A DNA stretch of 64,000 nt from an uncultured Dorea sp. (lineage in GTDB: Bacteria > Bacillota > Clostridia > Lachnospirales > Lachnospiraceae), in the NCBI GenBank assembly GCA_910584095.1, contig CAJTYU010000002.1, forward strand, positions 1 to 64,000, in the 5' to 3' direction. Under the pieces are notes generated by a model. The model made no database searches, was not told where the DNA came from, and saw nothing but the letters and a program-made list of their open reading frames with translations. Both the position numbers and the translations under genes were made by a program. Shown here one piece after another: positions 42,500 through 52,686 of this stretch (positions are counted from its first letter, which is position 1; every line of letters starts with the position of its first letter).

Positions 42500-43426
42500 A
42501 TGAAATCTTCAAACATTGGCGGTCAGGCCGTGATGGAAGGCGTCATGATGAAAAACAAGGATGAATATGCCGTTGCCGTGAGAAAAAGCGACGGAGATAT
42601 TGTTGTTAAGAAGGATACCTGCCACAGTATTGTGAAGAACCATACGGCGTTGACGAAGATACCCTTTATCAGAGGGGTTTTTAATTTTATAGATTCCATG
42701 GTAATCGGAATGAAAACGCTTATGTATTCGGCATCCTTTTTCGAAGAAGATTCGGAGGAAAAGGACGCGGTTACGGAGAAAGAGGCGGCGAAGAATGAGA
42801 AGAAGGAAGAACTTCTGATGACTGGAACGGTGATCGTATCGGTGATTATGGCGGTTGGTATTTTTATGGTTCTTCCCTATTATCTGTCAAGTCTTTTGAA
42901 AAATTTGATTCCTTCCTATAATATAAGGACAGTTATTGAAGGATTTGTCAGGATTGGAATCTTTATTGCGTATATTTTACTGATCTCTGGAATGGAGGAT
43001 ATCAAACGGCTGTTTCAGTATCATGGAGCAGAGCATAAGTGCATTAACTGTATTGAGCATGGCCTGCCGCTGAATGTTGAAAATGTGCGTATCAGTTCCA
43101 GACAGCATAAGCGCTGCGGCACCAGTTTTTTGTTTTTTGTGCTGATTATCAGTATCTGTCTGCTGATGGTGGTCAGGGCGGAATCGCCCCTGATGAGAGT
43201 GGTGATACGAATTGCCCTGCTTCCGGTTATTGCCGGGATCTCTTATGAGATTCTGAAGCTGGCGGGCAGCAGTGAGAATCCCATTGTCAACCTGCTCAGT
43301 AAACCGGGGCTTGCAATCCAGAAGCTTACGACCAAAGAGCCGGATGATAGGATGATCGAGGTTGCTATACAGGCGGTAGAGGCTGTTTTTGACTGGCGCA
43401 AATTCGAACAGGAGAACGATATATGA
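42500..43426 (+). CDS. DUF1385 membrane protein
   Basis: Membrane protein of 308 residues. Conserved start IGGQAVMEGVMM, the central YHGAEHKCINCIEHG and the histidine/cysteine-rich SSRQHKRCGTSF are the family marks, with about four TM helices between 105 and 250. Function unknown. The position before prmC and prfA is widely conserved in Clostridia. GAGGTGA precedes the start; the stop overlaps prmC as ATGA. Confidence 0.92.
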   Translation: MKSSNIGGQAVMEGVMMKNKDEYAVAVRKSDGDIVVKKDTCHSIVKNHTALTKIPFIRGVFNFIDSMVIGMKTLMYSASFFEEDSEEKDAVTEKEAAKNEKKEELLMTGTVIVSVIMAVGIFMVLPYYLSSLLKNLIPSYNIRTVIEGFVRIGIFIAYILLISGMEDIKRLFQYHGAEHKCINCIEHGLPLNVENVRISSRQHKRCGTSFLFFVLIISICLLMVVRAESPLMRVVIRIALLPVIAGISYEILKLAGSSENPIVNLLSKPGLAIQKLTTKEPDDRMIEVAIQAVEAVFDWRKFEQENDI

Positions 43427-44280
43427 ACTTGAGAGAGGCGCTTAGGGCCGGGGAAGAAGTTCTTAAGGCGGCCGGGATTGCTGATGCGTCTACCGACGCC
43501 AGACTGCTGCTTGAGAAGGCGGCCGGGATTACGCTGACAGAATATGCGCTGGATCCCTTTCGGGAGATGGAAGAGGAAGGGAAGAAGGAGTATCTGGAGT
43601 TGATCGGCAGGCGCACAAAGAGGATTCCGCTGCAGCATCTCACCGGAGAACAGCAATTTATGGGACTTTCTTTTCAGGTGAACCGGGATGTGCTGATTCC
43701 GAGGCAGGACACGGAACTTTTGGCCGAGGAAGCGTTAAAGCTCCTGAAACCGGGAATGCATGTGTTGGATCTGTGCACAGGTTCCGGGTGCGTTATTATC
43801 AGTCTGGAACGGATTGGAAGAGAGAAGGGGCTGGCAGATGAGACCAGCAGCTTTACAGGAAGCGATATATCCCCTAAGGCGGTCAGGACGGCCATGGCAA
43901 ACGCCGCGCGGCATCAGGCTGGGGTCTGTTTTGCAGAAAGCGATCTGTTTGAAAAGCTGGAAGGCGGATATGATCTGATCGTATCGAACCCTCCTTATAT
44001 ACGGACTGCTGTGATTGAAGAGCTGGAGGAGGAGGTCCGGTGTCACGATCCGCTTTTGGCGCTGGACGGCAAGGAGGACGGACTGTATTTTTACCGGAGA
44101 ATTATCCGGGAGGCGGAAGGGTATTTGAACCCCGGCGGATGGCTTTTGTTTGAGATTGGGTATGACCAGAGGGAAATGGTAACAGAACTGATGAAGCAGC
44201 GGGGCTATCGGCAGATACAGGCGAAAAAGGACTTGGCGGGACTTGACCGGGTCGTAATTGGAAGATATGATAGAGCGTAG
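43423..44280 (+). CDS. prmC: Release factor glutamine methyltransferase PrmC
   Basis: N5-methylates the GGQ glutamine of release factors using SAM, 285 residues. N-terminal helical domain (about 1-75, RIPLQHLTGEQQFMG linker), SAM-binding motif VLDLCTGSGCVIISL (about 108-122) and catalytic SNPPYI (about 188-193). Overlaps DUF1385 by four bases. Its substrate, RF1, is encoded by the next gene. Confidence 0.96.
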   Translation: MNLREALRAGEEVLKAAGIADASTDARLLLEKAAGITLTEYALDPFREMEEEGKKEYLELIGRRTKRIPLQHLTGEQQFMGLSFQVNRDVLIPRQDTELLAEEALKLLKPGMHVLDLCTGSGCVIISLERIGREKGLADETSSFTGSDISPKAVRTAMANAARHQAGVCFAESDLFEKLEGGYDLIVSNPPYIRTAVIEELEEEVRCHDPLLALDGKEDGLYFYRRIIREAEGYLNPGGWLLFEIGYDQREMVTELMKQRGYRQIQAKKDLAGLDRVVIGRYDRA

Positions 44281-44380
44281 AGGTTTATCCGGACCGCGGC
44301 GGGCGAAGCGCTTCGGATGAAGAGAGGATATAGGGTTACCGGGAACGGAGCGAATGGTAACAAGGTAGGAGGAGAAAGAG

Positions 44381-45454
44381 ATGTTTGACAAATTAGAGGA
44401 TCTGCTCATTCGTTTTGAGGAGATTTTAAGCGAATTACAGGAGCCGGATGTGACGGGCGACCAGAATCGGTTCCGCAGGCTTATGAAGGAACAAAATGAC
44501 CTGACTCCAATTGTTGAGGCATATAAAGAATATAAGATGTGTAAGCAGGCGATAGAGGATAGTCTGGTTATGCTTGAAGAGGAGTCGGATGAAGAGATGC
44601 GGGAGCTGGCGAAAGAGGAGCTGAACGACTCCAAGGCCAGAGTGGAGGAGTTAGAGAAGGAACTTAAGATTCTGCTGCTTCCCAAAGATCCCAACGATGA
44701 CAAGAATGTTATGGTGGAGATCCGCGCCGGCGCCGGCGGCGACGAGGCGGCGCTTTTTGCGGCGGAGATCTACCGGATGCTGGTGCATTATGCAGAGGGA
44801 AGGCGTTGGAAAACAGAGATGATCTCTCTGAATGAGAATGGGATTGGCGGCTTTAAGGAATGTGTATTTATGATCAATGGACAGGGCGCTTATTCCCGGC
44901 TGAAGTACGAAAGCGGGGTGCATCGGGTACAGCGGGTGCCGGAGACGGAGAGCGGCGGACGCATCCACACTTCTACGGTTACGGTTGCGATTATGCCGGA
45001 GGCAGAAGAAGTAGACGTTGTAATTGACGAAAAAGATATCCGTATTGATGTGATGCGGGCATCCGGAAACGGCGGCCAGTGCGTCAATACCACAGACTCG
45101 GCCGTGCGGCTCACCCATTATCCCACCGGGATCGTGATTTACAGCCAGACGGAGAAATCCCAGCTTCAGAACAAGGAAAAGGCGTTCCGCCTGCTGCGTT
45201 CTAAGCTGTACGAGATTGAGCTTGAAAAAAAGCAGTCGGAGGAAGCGGCGGCTAGAAGAAGCCAGATTGGCACTGGAGACCGTTCTGAGAAGATCCGTAC
45301 TTACAATTTTCCGCAAGGCCGGGTGACGGATCACCGGATTAAACTGACGCTCCATAAGCTTGATGGAATTCTCGGCGGAGATTTAGATGAGATTATTGAT
45401 AGCCTGATCGCGGCGGATCAGGCGGCCAAACTTGCAAATATGAATGAAGAATAA
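44381..45454 (+). CDS. prfA: Peptide chain release factor 1
   Basis: Terminates translation at UAA/UAG. 357 residues, normal length. It has the codon-recognition region with PET (PxT) in RVPETESGGRIHTS, the GGQ motif in ASGNGGQCVNTTDSAVR, and the acidic RAGAGGDEAALF segment. AGGAGGAG precedes the start. A weak hairpin (AAGAACC/GGTTCTT, about 45466-45504) follows. Confidence 0.97.
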   Translation: MFDKLEDLLIRFEEILSELQEPDVTGDQNRFRRLMKEQNDLTPIVEAYKEYKMCKQAIEDSLVMLEEESDEEMRELAKEELNDSKARVEELEKELKILLLPKDPNDDKNVMVEIRAGAGGDEAALFAAEIYRMLVHYAEGRRWKTEMISLNENGIGGFKECVFMINGQGAYSRLKYESGVHRVQRVPETESGGRIHTSTVTVAIMPEAEEVDVVIDEKDIRIDVMRASGNGGQCVNTTDSAVRLTHYPTGIVIYSQTEKSQLQNKEKAFRLLRSKLYEIELEKKQSEEAAARRSQIGTGDRSEKIRTYNFPQGRVTDHRIKLTLHKLDGILGGDLDEIIDSLIAADQAAKLANMNEE

Positions 45455-45549
45455 GCAGGATATAAGAACCTTCGCTGGGCCAAGTTGTGCAGAGTGGGTT
45501 CTTTATGCCTTTAGAACAGAGGATTTAAAATGACTGGAGGCTATTTGTT

Positions 45550-47559
45550 ATGAATTTTCAGAATAGAGTTAAGTCGGCGGTTCTGGCGGTTTTGATGCTT
45601 TGCTCGTTAAGCGTGGGCTCCGTGGTGGCGGGGGAGGCCGGCCCGATGCGGGAGCAGGATGAGGTGACGATTTTATTTACCCATGACATCCATTCCAGAC
45701 TGGACGAGTATAAGGTTCAGGGAGCGGGAGATTCCAGGGGCGGACAGGAGACGGCTTTCGCAGGCGGCTTTGCCCGATTAAAGACTAAGATGGATGAGAG
45801 GCGGGCGGAGAATCCGGCGACCTTTGTATTTGATGCGGGAGACTTTTCCATGGGAACCCTGTATCAGACGATTTACGAGACGGAGGCGGCAGAGCTTACC
45901 ATGCTTGGGCGGCTGGGAGTGGATGCCGTCACCTTCGGCAATCATGAATTTGACTACCGGGCCGAGGGCGTGTCGAATATGCTTCACAGCGCGCTTAAGA
46001 ATGCCGAAGAGGATGAGACTCTTACCCTGCCCCGGTTTCTGATCGCCAATATTGACTGGGAGAAGAACAATTCCAAGGACAACCGTTTGATTCAAAAGGC
46101 GCTGGAGGACTATGGGAGCAGCGAATATACGGTGATAGAGCGGGAAGGGCTTAGGATTGGCGTTTACGGTGTTGTGGGAGAGGACGCGGAGGTCTGCGCG
46201 CCGGAGAGCGGCATTGATTTTGACGATATCGTGGAAGCTTCCAGACGGGTGGTGGACAAGCTTCAGGACGAGGATGTAGATATGATCGTATGCCTGTCCC
46301 ACAGCGGGACGGACGGGGAGGCAAAGGTGTCTGAGGACGAGGTTCTGGCGGAGGAAGTGCCGGAGATCGATGTGATCGTCAGCGGACATACCCATACCAC
46401 GCTCAATGAGCCGATCGTTTACGGAGACACGGTGATTGCTTCCGCCGGTTCTTACGGAAGGAACTTGGGAGAACTGAAGCTGGTTCCGTCGGGAAACGGA
46501 CGCTGGAAGGTTGCCGATTACCGGCTGAACGGGATGGATGAGTCGGTAGCTCAGGATGAAGAGATCGAAGGGTATTTGAGGGAATACCGGGATACGATTG
46601 ACGAGAAATATCTGTCCCGGTTCGGATATACCATGGGAGAGGTGCTGGCAAAGAATGAGATCGCCTTTACACAAATCGACGATCTGGGAGCCGAGCTCCG
46701 GGAGGATACGCTGGGCAGCCTGATCGCGGATTCCTATGTCTATGCGGTAAAAAAGGCGGAGGGAGATTCTTATGTGCCGGTGGATCTGGCTGTAGTTGCC
46801 TCCGGCGTGGTGAGGGATTCGTTCCAGAAGGGAGAGATCACGGTATCGGATGCGTTTAATGTGAGCGCCCTCGGTATCGGCCCCGACCGAATCACCGGTT
46901 ATCCGCTGGTCGGCGTATATCTGACAGGGAAAGAACTGAGAACCGTGGCGGAGATCGACGCTTCGATCTCGCCGATCATGACCTATGCGCAGATTTATCC
47001 CAGTGGGATGAGCTGGACCTTCAATCCGAACCGCCTGATCTTAAACCGGGTAACGAAGACGGGGATGACAGGAGACAATATTGGAGAGGAAGAGCCGTTT
47101 ATTCAGGATAATCTGACGGAAATTGAGGATGATAAGCTGTACCGGGTCGTTTCCGGCCTGTATAGCGCGCAGATGCTGGGCGCGGTAGAGGATCAGTCAA
47201 AAGGAATCCTAAAGCTATCTCCGAAGAACGAAAAGGGAGAGGTCATCACGGATTTTGAAGAATATATCATTTACGACCAGAAAGGCCAGGAGCTGAAGGA
47301 GTGGTATGCGCTTGCGGGATATCTGGAGTCTTTTGAAAAGGATGAAGAGGGAGTATCCCGGATACCGGAAAGGTATCGCGAGGGGGAAGGCCGGAAGATC
47401 ATACAGGACAGCGCCAATCCTGTGGAATTGTTAAAGAACCCGAATCGATTTGCGGTAACGGTTTACAGCATTGCTCTGCTGCTTATATTTTTCTTTGTGA
47501 TAACAGGGCTGTATGCGGTCGGAAAGTATAAGCAGAGAAGAAGGAAGAATGAAGAATGA
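45550..47559 (+). CDS. Membrane-anchored 5'-nucleotidase/metallophosphoesterase
   Basis: Extracellular nucleotidase or 2',3'-cyclic phosphodiesterase-type enzyme, 669 residues. An N-terminal signal peptide (about 1-27) is followed by a metallophosphoesterase domain with FTHDIHSRLD, DAGDFSMG, GNHEFDYR and SGHTHTT metal-binding motifs. The 5'-nucleotidase C-terminal domain spans about 370-590. A single TM helix (about 633-655) with a basic tail anchors it. Usual first motif is HxND/DxH; here HDIH. It is followed after 16 bases by the DUF2156 gene. Confidence 0.9.
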   Translation: MNFQNRVKSAVLAVLMLCSLSVGSVVAGEAGPMREQDEVTILFTHDIHSRLDEYKVQGAGDSRGGQETAFAGGFARLKTKMDERRAENPATFVFDAGDFSMGTLYQTIYETEAAELTMLGRLGVDAVTFGNHEFDYRAEGVSNMLHSALKNAEEDETLTLPRFLIANIDWEKNNSKDNRLIQKALEDYGSSEYTVIEREGLRIGVYGVVGEDAEVCAPESGIDFDDIVEASRRVVDKLQDEDVDMIVCLSHSGTDGEAKVSEDEVLAEEVPEIDVIVSGHTHTTLNEPIVYGDTVIASAGSYGRNLGELKLVPSGNGRWKVADYRLNGMDESVAQDEEIEGYLREYRDTIDEKYLSRFGYTMGEVLAKNEIAFTQIDDLGAELREDTLGSLIADSYVYAVKKAEGDSYVPVDLAVVASGVVRDSFQKGEITVSDAFNVSALGIGPDRITGYPLVGVYLTGKELRTVAEIDASISPIMTYAQIYPSGMSWTFNPNRLILNRVTKTGMTGDNIGEEEPFIQDNLTEIEDDKLYRVVSGLYSAQMLGAVEDQSKGILKLSPKNEKGEVITDFEEYIIYDQKGQELKEWYALAGYLESFEKDEEGVSRIPERYREGEGRKIIQDSANPVELLKNPNRFAVTVYSIALLLIFFFVITGLYAVGKYKQRRRKNEE

Positions 47560-47575
47560 AAAAAGAAGGTAGATC

Positions 47576-48511
47576 ATGATGGATATTGGATTTAAAAAAA
47601 TTGAACTGCAGGATAAAGAACTGATCAGCCATTTTTTTGCGCATCATACCAGCAGGAGCTGCGAGCGTACATTTACGAACGTTTATCTCTGGGCGAGATT
47701 TTATGACGTAACTTTTGCTGTGGTGGAGGATTCGCTGGTATTTAAGAGCGAGAATGAAGAAGGGTGTTCCTTCGCCTATCCGGCAGGAGAGCCGGAACAG
47801 GTGAGACGCGCCATAGAGGCGCTGATGGAATACAGCAGGGAGCGGAAGACGCCCTTTCGGATGTATAATGTAACGCCGGATAATTATGACTGTATCGAAC
47901 AGTGGTATCCGGGCCGGTTCCAGATTGAATACAATGAGGACGCGGCGGATTATGTCTATGAATCCGAGAAGCTTGCCACGCTTTCCGGCAAGAAGCTCCA
48001 CAGCAAGCGGAACCACATTAATAAGTTCAAGGCGGTCTATGAAGACCGGTGGAGCTATGAGCCGATCACCAAGGAGAATCTGGAGGAGTGTTTTCAGATG
48101 GCCTTGAAGTGGCGCAATGAGAACGGCTGTGAGGATGATGAGGAAAAGAATGCGGAAATCTGCGTAACCTTAAATTCGCTTCGGCTGTTCGAGGAATTAG
48201 AGCTTGTGGGCGGCGTATTGAAGGTGGATGGAGAGATTGCCGCCTTTACCATCGGAGAACCCATCTGCGATGATACCTTCGTGGTGCATATTGAGAAGGC
48301 TTTCGCGAATATCGACGGCGCCTATACGATGATCAACCAGCAGTTTGTGCAGCATGCCTGTAAGAATTACAGGTATGTGAACCGGGAAGAGGATACCGGG
48401 GCGGAGGGGCTTCGCAAGGCAAAACGCTCCTATAAGCCGGTCTTTATGGTTGAGAAAGGCGTTGTTACGCAGAGGCAGGAAACCGATACAGAAGGAGGAG
48501 AGGGACGATGA
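47576..48511 (+). CDS. DUF2156 (GNAT-like, lysyltransferase-related) protein
   Basis: Cytoplasmic protein of 311 residues with two tandem acyltransferase-like folds, related to the catalytic domain of MprF phosphatidylglycerol lysyltransferase. Segments: YDVTFAVVEDSL, KLATLSGKKLHSKRNHINKF and VNREEDTGAEGLRKAKRSYKP. No membrane domain. Substrate unknown. Two adjacent ATGs; AGAAGGT lies just before. Its stop overlaps the next aminotransferase as ATGA, which hints at a shared pathway. Confidence 0.85.
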   Translation: MMDIGFKKIELQDKELISHFFAHHTSRSCERTFTNVYLWARFYDVTFAVVEDSLVFKSENEEGCSFAYPAGEPEQVRRAIEALMEYSRERKTPFRMYNVTPDNYDCIEQWYPGRFQIEYNEDAADYVYESEKLATLSGKKLHSKRNHINKFKAVYEDRWSYEPITKENLEECFQMALKWRNENGCEDDEEKNAEICVTLNSLRLFEELELVGGVLKVDGEIAAFTIGEPICDDTFVVHIEKAFANIDGAYTMINQQFVQHACKNYRYVNREEDTGAEGLRKAKRSYKPVFMVEKGVVTQRQETDTEGGEGR

Positions 48512-49695
48512 TAGCAGAGAAAATGAAAGGGATGGTGGCGAACAGTTCCGCTATTCGCGCGATGTTCGAGGAAGGAAACCGGATGGCTGGTATTTACGGA
48601 GCGGAGAACGTATATGATTTTAGTCTGGGAAATCCCAATGTGGCGGCTCCAGAGGCCGTAAAGACGGCGATTTTAGAGCTGCTTGCGGACGAGGACCCGG
48701 TGGTCCTTCATGGATATACCAACAGCAACAGCGGCTATGGGGACGTAAGGCAGGCGGTTGCGGAGTCATTGAATGAGCGGTTTGGGACTGCCTTTGAAGG
48801 AAAAAATATTATAATGACCGTAGGGGCGGCGGGGGGACTGAACGTGATTTTAAAAACGCTATTAAATCCCGGCGATGAAGTGATTGTATTCGCGCCGTAT
48901 TTTGGCGAGTACCGTTCCTACACGAATAATTATGACGGAGTACTGGTGGAAATTTCTCCGAATACCGTGGATTTCCAGCCAAAGCTTGATGAATTTGAGG
49001 CGAAGATTACGGCAAAGACGAAGGCTGTTATTGTGAATACGCCGAATAATCCTACAGGAGTGGTGTATTCCGAGGATACCATAAAGAAACTGGCGGCGGT
49101 TATGGAGAAGAAACAGAAAGAGTATGGCACAGAGATTTATCTGATCTCCGACGAGCCTTACCGGGAACTGGTCTATGACGGCGTTAAAGTTCCTTATCTG
49201 ACGAAGTATTATGCCAATACGATCGTAGGCTATTCCTACAGCAAATCCCTGTCCCTTCCGGGGGAGCGGATCGGATATCTGGTGATTCCGGATGAGGCGG
49301 CGGACAGCGAGGCGGTATTATCTGCGGCAAATGTTGCCAACCGGATTCTTGGCTTTGTGAACGCGCCTACTCTGCAGCAAAAGATTGTAAAGAAATGTCT
49401 GAAGGAGAAGACGGACATTTCCTATTACAACCGGAACCGGGAGGCTCTGTATCAGGGGCTTGCAGACTGCGGTTTTTCGTGTATCAAGCCGGAGGGAGCC
49501 TTCTATTTGTTCGTAAAATCTCCGGTGGAGGATGAGAAGGAGTTTTGCACTGCGGGAAAGAAGTATCATATCCTGATGGTTCCGGGCAGCTCTTTTGGGT
49601 GTCCGGGGTATGTGCGGCTGGCATACTGCGTATCTTACGAGACTATCATCCGCTCGCTGCCAAAGTTTGCGGAGCTTGCAAAGGAGTATTTTTAA
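48508..49695 (+). CDS. PLP-dependent aminotransferase, class I/II (AspB-like)
   Basis: Fold-type I aminotransferase of 395 residues. Features: NPNVAAPEAVK near the start, TVGAAGGLNVILKTLL cofactor contact, NTPNNPTGVVYSEDT, DEPYRELVYDG and the PLP lysine in YSYSKSLSLPGERIGY (about 249). Probably uses aspartate or another common amino acid as donor; substrate not defined. GGAGGAGAG precedes the ATG, which overlaps the DUF2156 stop. The hisC-like gene starts two bases after its stop. Confidence 0.92.
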   Translation: MIAEKMKGMVANSSAIRAMFEEGNRMAGIYGAENVYDFSLGNPNVAAPEAVKTAILELLADEDPVVLHGYTNSNSGYGDVRQAVAESLNERFGTAFEGKNIIMTVGAAGGLNVILKTLLNPGDEVIVFAPYFGEYRSYTNNYDGVLVEISPNTVDFQPKLDEFEAKITAKTKAVIVNTPNNPTGVVYSEDTIKKLAAVMEKKQKEYGTEIYLISDEPYRELVYDGVKVPYLTKYYANTIVGYSYSKSLSLPGERIGYLVIPDEAADSEAVLSAANVANRILGFVNAPTLQQKIVKKCLKEKTDISYYNRNREALYQGLADCGFSCIKPEGAFYLFVKSPVEDEKEFCTAGKKYHILMVPGSSFGCPGYVRLAYCVSYETIIRSLPKFAELAKEYF

Positions 49696-49696
49696 G

Positions 49697-50752
49697 ATGA
49701 AAGCGTATGAAAAGAATATCCGTAAGGCAGATCCCTATGTGCCGGGAGAACAGCCCCGGCACAGGGCGGTTAAGCTGAATACTAATGAGAATCCCTATCC
49801 GCCGGCGCCGGGAGTTAGGAGAGCGTTAGAGCAGATGGAAACGGATCGGCTGCGCCTGTATCCAGATCCGGAAGCGTCGGAGCTTACGGAGGCTCTGGCA
49901 GAGTATTACGGCGTGGGAAGGGATCAGGTCTTTGTGGGAGTCGGCTCGGACGATGTGCTGTCCATGTGCTTCCTTACGTTCTTTAACTCTAAAAAACCCA
50001 TCCTATTTCCGGATATTACATACTCTTTTTATAAGGTATGGGCAGAACTTTATCGGATTCCCTATGAATGCTGCAGGCTGGATGAGGACTTTTGCATGGT
50101 AAAGGAAGATTATTATCGGGAAAACGGAGGCGTGATTTTTCCGAATCCCAATGCGCCCACAGGGATTTATGAAAACCTTGCTTTTGTGGAGGATATCCTT
50201 TCACATAATCGGGATGTCATTGTCATTGTAGACGAAGCATATATTGATTTTGCGGGGGAATCTGCCATAAAGCTCCTTGAGAACTATGAGAACTTGATTG
50301 TGGTGCAGACCTTTTCGAAGGCGCGTTCCATGGCGGGGATGCGGATCGGCTACGCCATTGCGTCTCCCGCGCTGATCGGGTATCTGAATGATGTGAAGTA
50401 TTCCTTTAATTCCTATACGATGAACCAGACCTCCCTCGTCTGCGGCGTGGAGGCTGTAAAGGACCGGAAATATTTTGAACAGACGGTAAGAAAAATTGTC
50501 GATACAAGGGAGTGGGCGAAGGAACGGTTTAGGGAGCTTGGATTTGTCTGTCTGGATTCCGGCGCAAACTTCATATTTGTAACGCATCCGGAGCAGGATG
50601 CAAAGGAGTTGTTTGAAGCCTTAAAGGAAGCCGGGATCTATGTGCGGTACTGGGGAAGCAGGCGTATCGAACAGTATCTGCGCGTTACGGTGGGAACAAG
50701 AGAAGAGATGGAGAAATTATTTCAATTCTTAAGAAATAAAATCAGAGATTAA
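49697..50752 (+). CDS. hisC: Histidinol-phosphate aminotransferase family protein
   Basis: PLP enzyme of 351 residues. Motifs: KLNTNENPYPPAPGV, VFVGVGSDDVLS, FPNPNAPTGIYE, DEAYIDFAGES and the PLP lysine in VQTFSKARSMAGMRIGYA. This is the HisC pattern, but no other his genes are nearby, so a broader aromatic or other amino-acid role is possible. Real start is 49697; an upstream in-frame ATG would lie inside the previous gene. Ribosome site comes from AAGGAG in the previous gene. Confidence 0.88.
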   Translation: MKAYEKNIRKADPYVPGEQPRHRAVKLNTNENPYPPAPGVRRALEQMETDRLRLYPDPEASELTEALAEYYGVGRDQVFVGVGSDDVLSMCFLTFFNSKKPILFPDITYSFYKVWAELYRIPYECCRLDEDFCMVKEDYYRENGGVIFPNPNAPTGIYENLAFVEDILSHNRDVIVIVDEAYIDFAGESAIKLLENYENLIVVQTFSKARSMAGMRIGYAIASPALIGYLNDVKYSFNSYTMNQTSLVCGVEAVKDRKYFEQTVRKIVDTREWAKERFRELGFVCLDSGANFIFVTHPEQDAKELFEALKEAGIYVRYWGSRRIEQYLRVTVGTREEMEKLFQFLRNKIRD

Positions 50753-50766
50753 GAAAGGATAAGAGT

Positions 50767-51279
50767 ATGACGGAGACACTTGTACAAAGCGTGATAGATG
50801 CATTGAGCGGAAGTTTTGGAAAGGAAGCGATTGTTTTTATTATCTCTATGATTCCAATCTTAGAGCTTAGAGGGGCGCTTCTGGTAGCGGGACCGATCTT
50901 AGGCGTTCCGGTCGCTAAGGCAATTCCGCTTTGCGTGATCGGGAATATTATTCCGGTGCCGTTTATTTTATTATTGATCACGCCGGTTTTTAACTGGCTT
51001 AAGGGGACGAAGACCTTTAAGCCTATGGTGACGAGGCTGGAAAACAAGGCGATGAGCAAGAGCGACCAGATCGAGAAATATGAGTTCTGGGGTTTGGTGC
51101 TGTTTGTAGGGATCCCTCTTCCGGGAACCGGGGCATGGACGGGTTCTCTGATCGCGGCGCTTCTTGGAATTAAGTTCAAAAAGGCATTCCCGGCGGTAGT
51201 GATTGGGATCTGCATGGCTACGATCATTATGTGGTTTATTTCTTATGTACTTTTGGGCGGCGTACAGGTATTAGGATAA
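50767..51279 (+). CDS. Small multidrug export protein family (COG2426)
   Basis: Membrane protein of 170 residues with about four TM helices. Diagnostic ISMIPILELRGALLVAG and LFVGIPLPGTGAWTGSLIAALLG segments mark the family. Substrate unknown despite the family name. AGAAAGGAT precedes the ATG. It is 15 bases from hisC and 5 bases from the MATE gene, so part of the same run. Confidence 0.88.
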   Translation: MTETLVQSVIDALSGSFGKEAIVFIISMIPILELRGALLVAGPILGVPVAKAIPLCVIGNIIPVPFILLLITPVFNWLKGTKTFKPMVTRLENKAMSKSDQIEKYEFWGLVLFVGIPLPGTGAWTGSLIAALLGIKFKKAFPAVVIGICMATIIMWFISYVLLGGVQVLG

Positions 51280-51283
51280 GGCG

Positions 51284-52648
51284 ATGAAGATGAAGCGGGA
51301 AGCAATAGATTTGACGAAAGGTTCGGTGGCGAAGGGGATTATAAGTTTTACAATTCCCTTAATTCTTGGACAGCTTTTACAGCAGCTGTATAATATGGCG
51401 GATGCATGGGTGATCGGGAATTTTGCGGATAATACGGCCTTTGCGGCTGTTAGTACATCGGGAAGCCTTGTTTTTCTAATTGTAGGTTTCTTTAATGGGA
51501 TTGCAATTGGGGGAGGGGTGGTGATTTCCCGTTATTTCGGCGCTGGAGATGATAAGAATGTGGAGAGGGCGATACATACGAATATTTTATTTGGTATTGC
51601 AGCCTCCGCTGCAGTGACGATAGCGGGAGTATTTGGCGCGCCCCAGATATTGAGGCTGATGCAGGTGCCGGAAAACGTACTGCCGCAGTCTATTATTTAT
51701 TTTCAAATATATTTTGGAGGCAGCGTGACCATCGTTATGTATAATATGTTCATGTCTATTATGCGGGCGCTGGGGGACAGCCTTCATCCTTTGTATTATC
51801 TGGCAGTGTCCTCTTTTGTAAATGTGGCGCTGGATCTGTTGTTTGTGGCGGGATTTCACTGGGGTGTGGCGGGCGCTGCCGTTGCGACGGTATTATCCCA
51901 GGGGTTAAGCGCCGTGCTCTGTATCCTTCGGATGAGAAAAAATGAAGGCTGCGCGCGGATCGGCTGGAAAAAGCTGAAAGTTTACGGATATATGATGAAG
52001 GATGTCATCTATCAGGGATTTCCTGCCGGGATCCAAAATTCGGTAATCAGTATTGGAAATGTTGTGGTACAGACCAATGTAAATTCCTTTGGGGAATACG
52101 CCATGTCCGGCATGGGTTCCCATTCGAAGATAGAAGGATTTGTGTTTATTCCGATTATGGCGATGTCTCTTACCATGTCTACTTTTATCAGTCAGAATCT
52201 GGGAGCGAAAGAGTATGACAGGGCGAAAAAGGGAGCGGCGTTTGGGATATTTTCTTGTATTGCCGTGGCAGAGGTGATCGGAGTGATCGCGTTTAATTTT
52301 TCCCCCTATTTTCTGCGGATCTTTGCGAAAGCGGATGAGGCGGTCAGGTATGGAGTGATTATGCAGAAAACCGTAACATTGTTTTATTTTCTGCTGGCAT
52401 TTTCCCACAGTGCAACGGGAGTATTGAGAGGGTGCGGGAAATCGGTGGTTCCTATGGTTACCATGCTGGGGTTCTGGTGCGGGGTGAGAGTATTGTATGT
52501 GACGGCCGCAATTCGCTTTTTTCCGGTGTTTCAGACAATCTGCTGGGCCTATCCTCTTACGTGGAGTTTAAGCAGTATCGTGTTTCTTTGGTTTTTGGTA
52601 AAAACTGACTGGGTGCATGCATATGAAAAAAGCTGTCGCATTGAGTGA
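51284..52648 (+). CDS. MATE family efflux transporter
   Basis: Twelve-helix cation-coupled multidrug exporter, 454 residues. The N-terminal LGQLLQQLYNMADAWVIGNF (landmarks) and the repeated MRALGDS/LRGCGKS segments of each half are typical. Probably exports cationic drugs or metabolites. The stem of the terminator begins inside its last codons. Confidence 0.93.
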   Translation: MKMKREAIDLTKGSVAKGIISFTIPLILGQLLQQLYNMADAWVIGNFADNTAFAAVSTSGSLVFLIVGFFNGIAIGGGVVISRYFGAGDDKNVERAIHTNILFGIAASAAVTIAGVFGAPQILRLMQVPENVLPQSIIYFQIYFGGSVTIVMYNMFMSIMRALGDSLHPLYYLAVSSFVNVALDLLFVAGFHWGVAGAAVATVLSQGLSAVLCILRMRKNEGCARIGWKKLKVYGYMMKDVIYQGFPAGIQNSVISIGNVVVQTNVNSFGEYAMSGMGSHSKIEGFVFIPIMAMSLTMSTFISQNLGAKEYDRAKKGAAFGIFSCIAVAEVIGVIAFNFSPYFLRIFAKADEAVRYGVIMQKTVTLFYFLLAFSHSATGVLRGCGKSVVPMVTMLGFWCGVRVLYVTAAIRFFPVFQTICWAYPLTWSLSSIVFLWFLVKTDWVHAYEKSCRIE

Positions 52649-52666
52649 TCAGTGCGGCGGCTTTTT
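52627..52666 (+). terminator. Rho-independent terminator overlapping the MATE gene end
   Basis: AAAAAGCTGTCGCA (52627-52640) pairs with TGCGGCGGCTTTTT (52653-52666) with two G-U pairs, loop 12 bases. The left arm is coding sequence. It closes the plus-strand block before convergent minus-strand genes. Confidence 0.9.
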
Positions 52667-52686
52667 AGAATTCTAAAGTCGGTTTG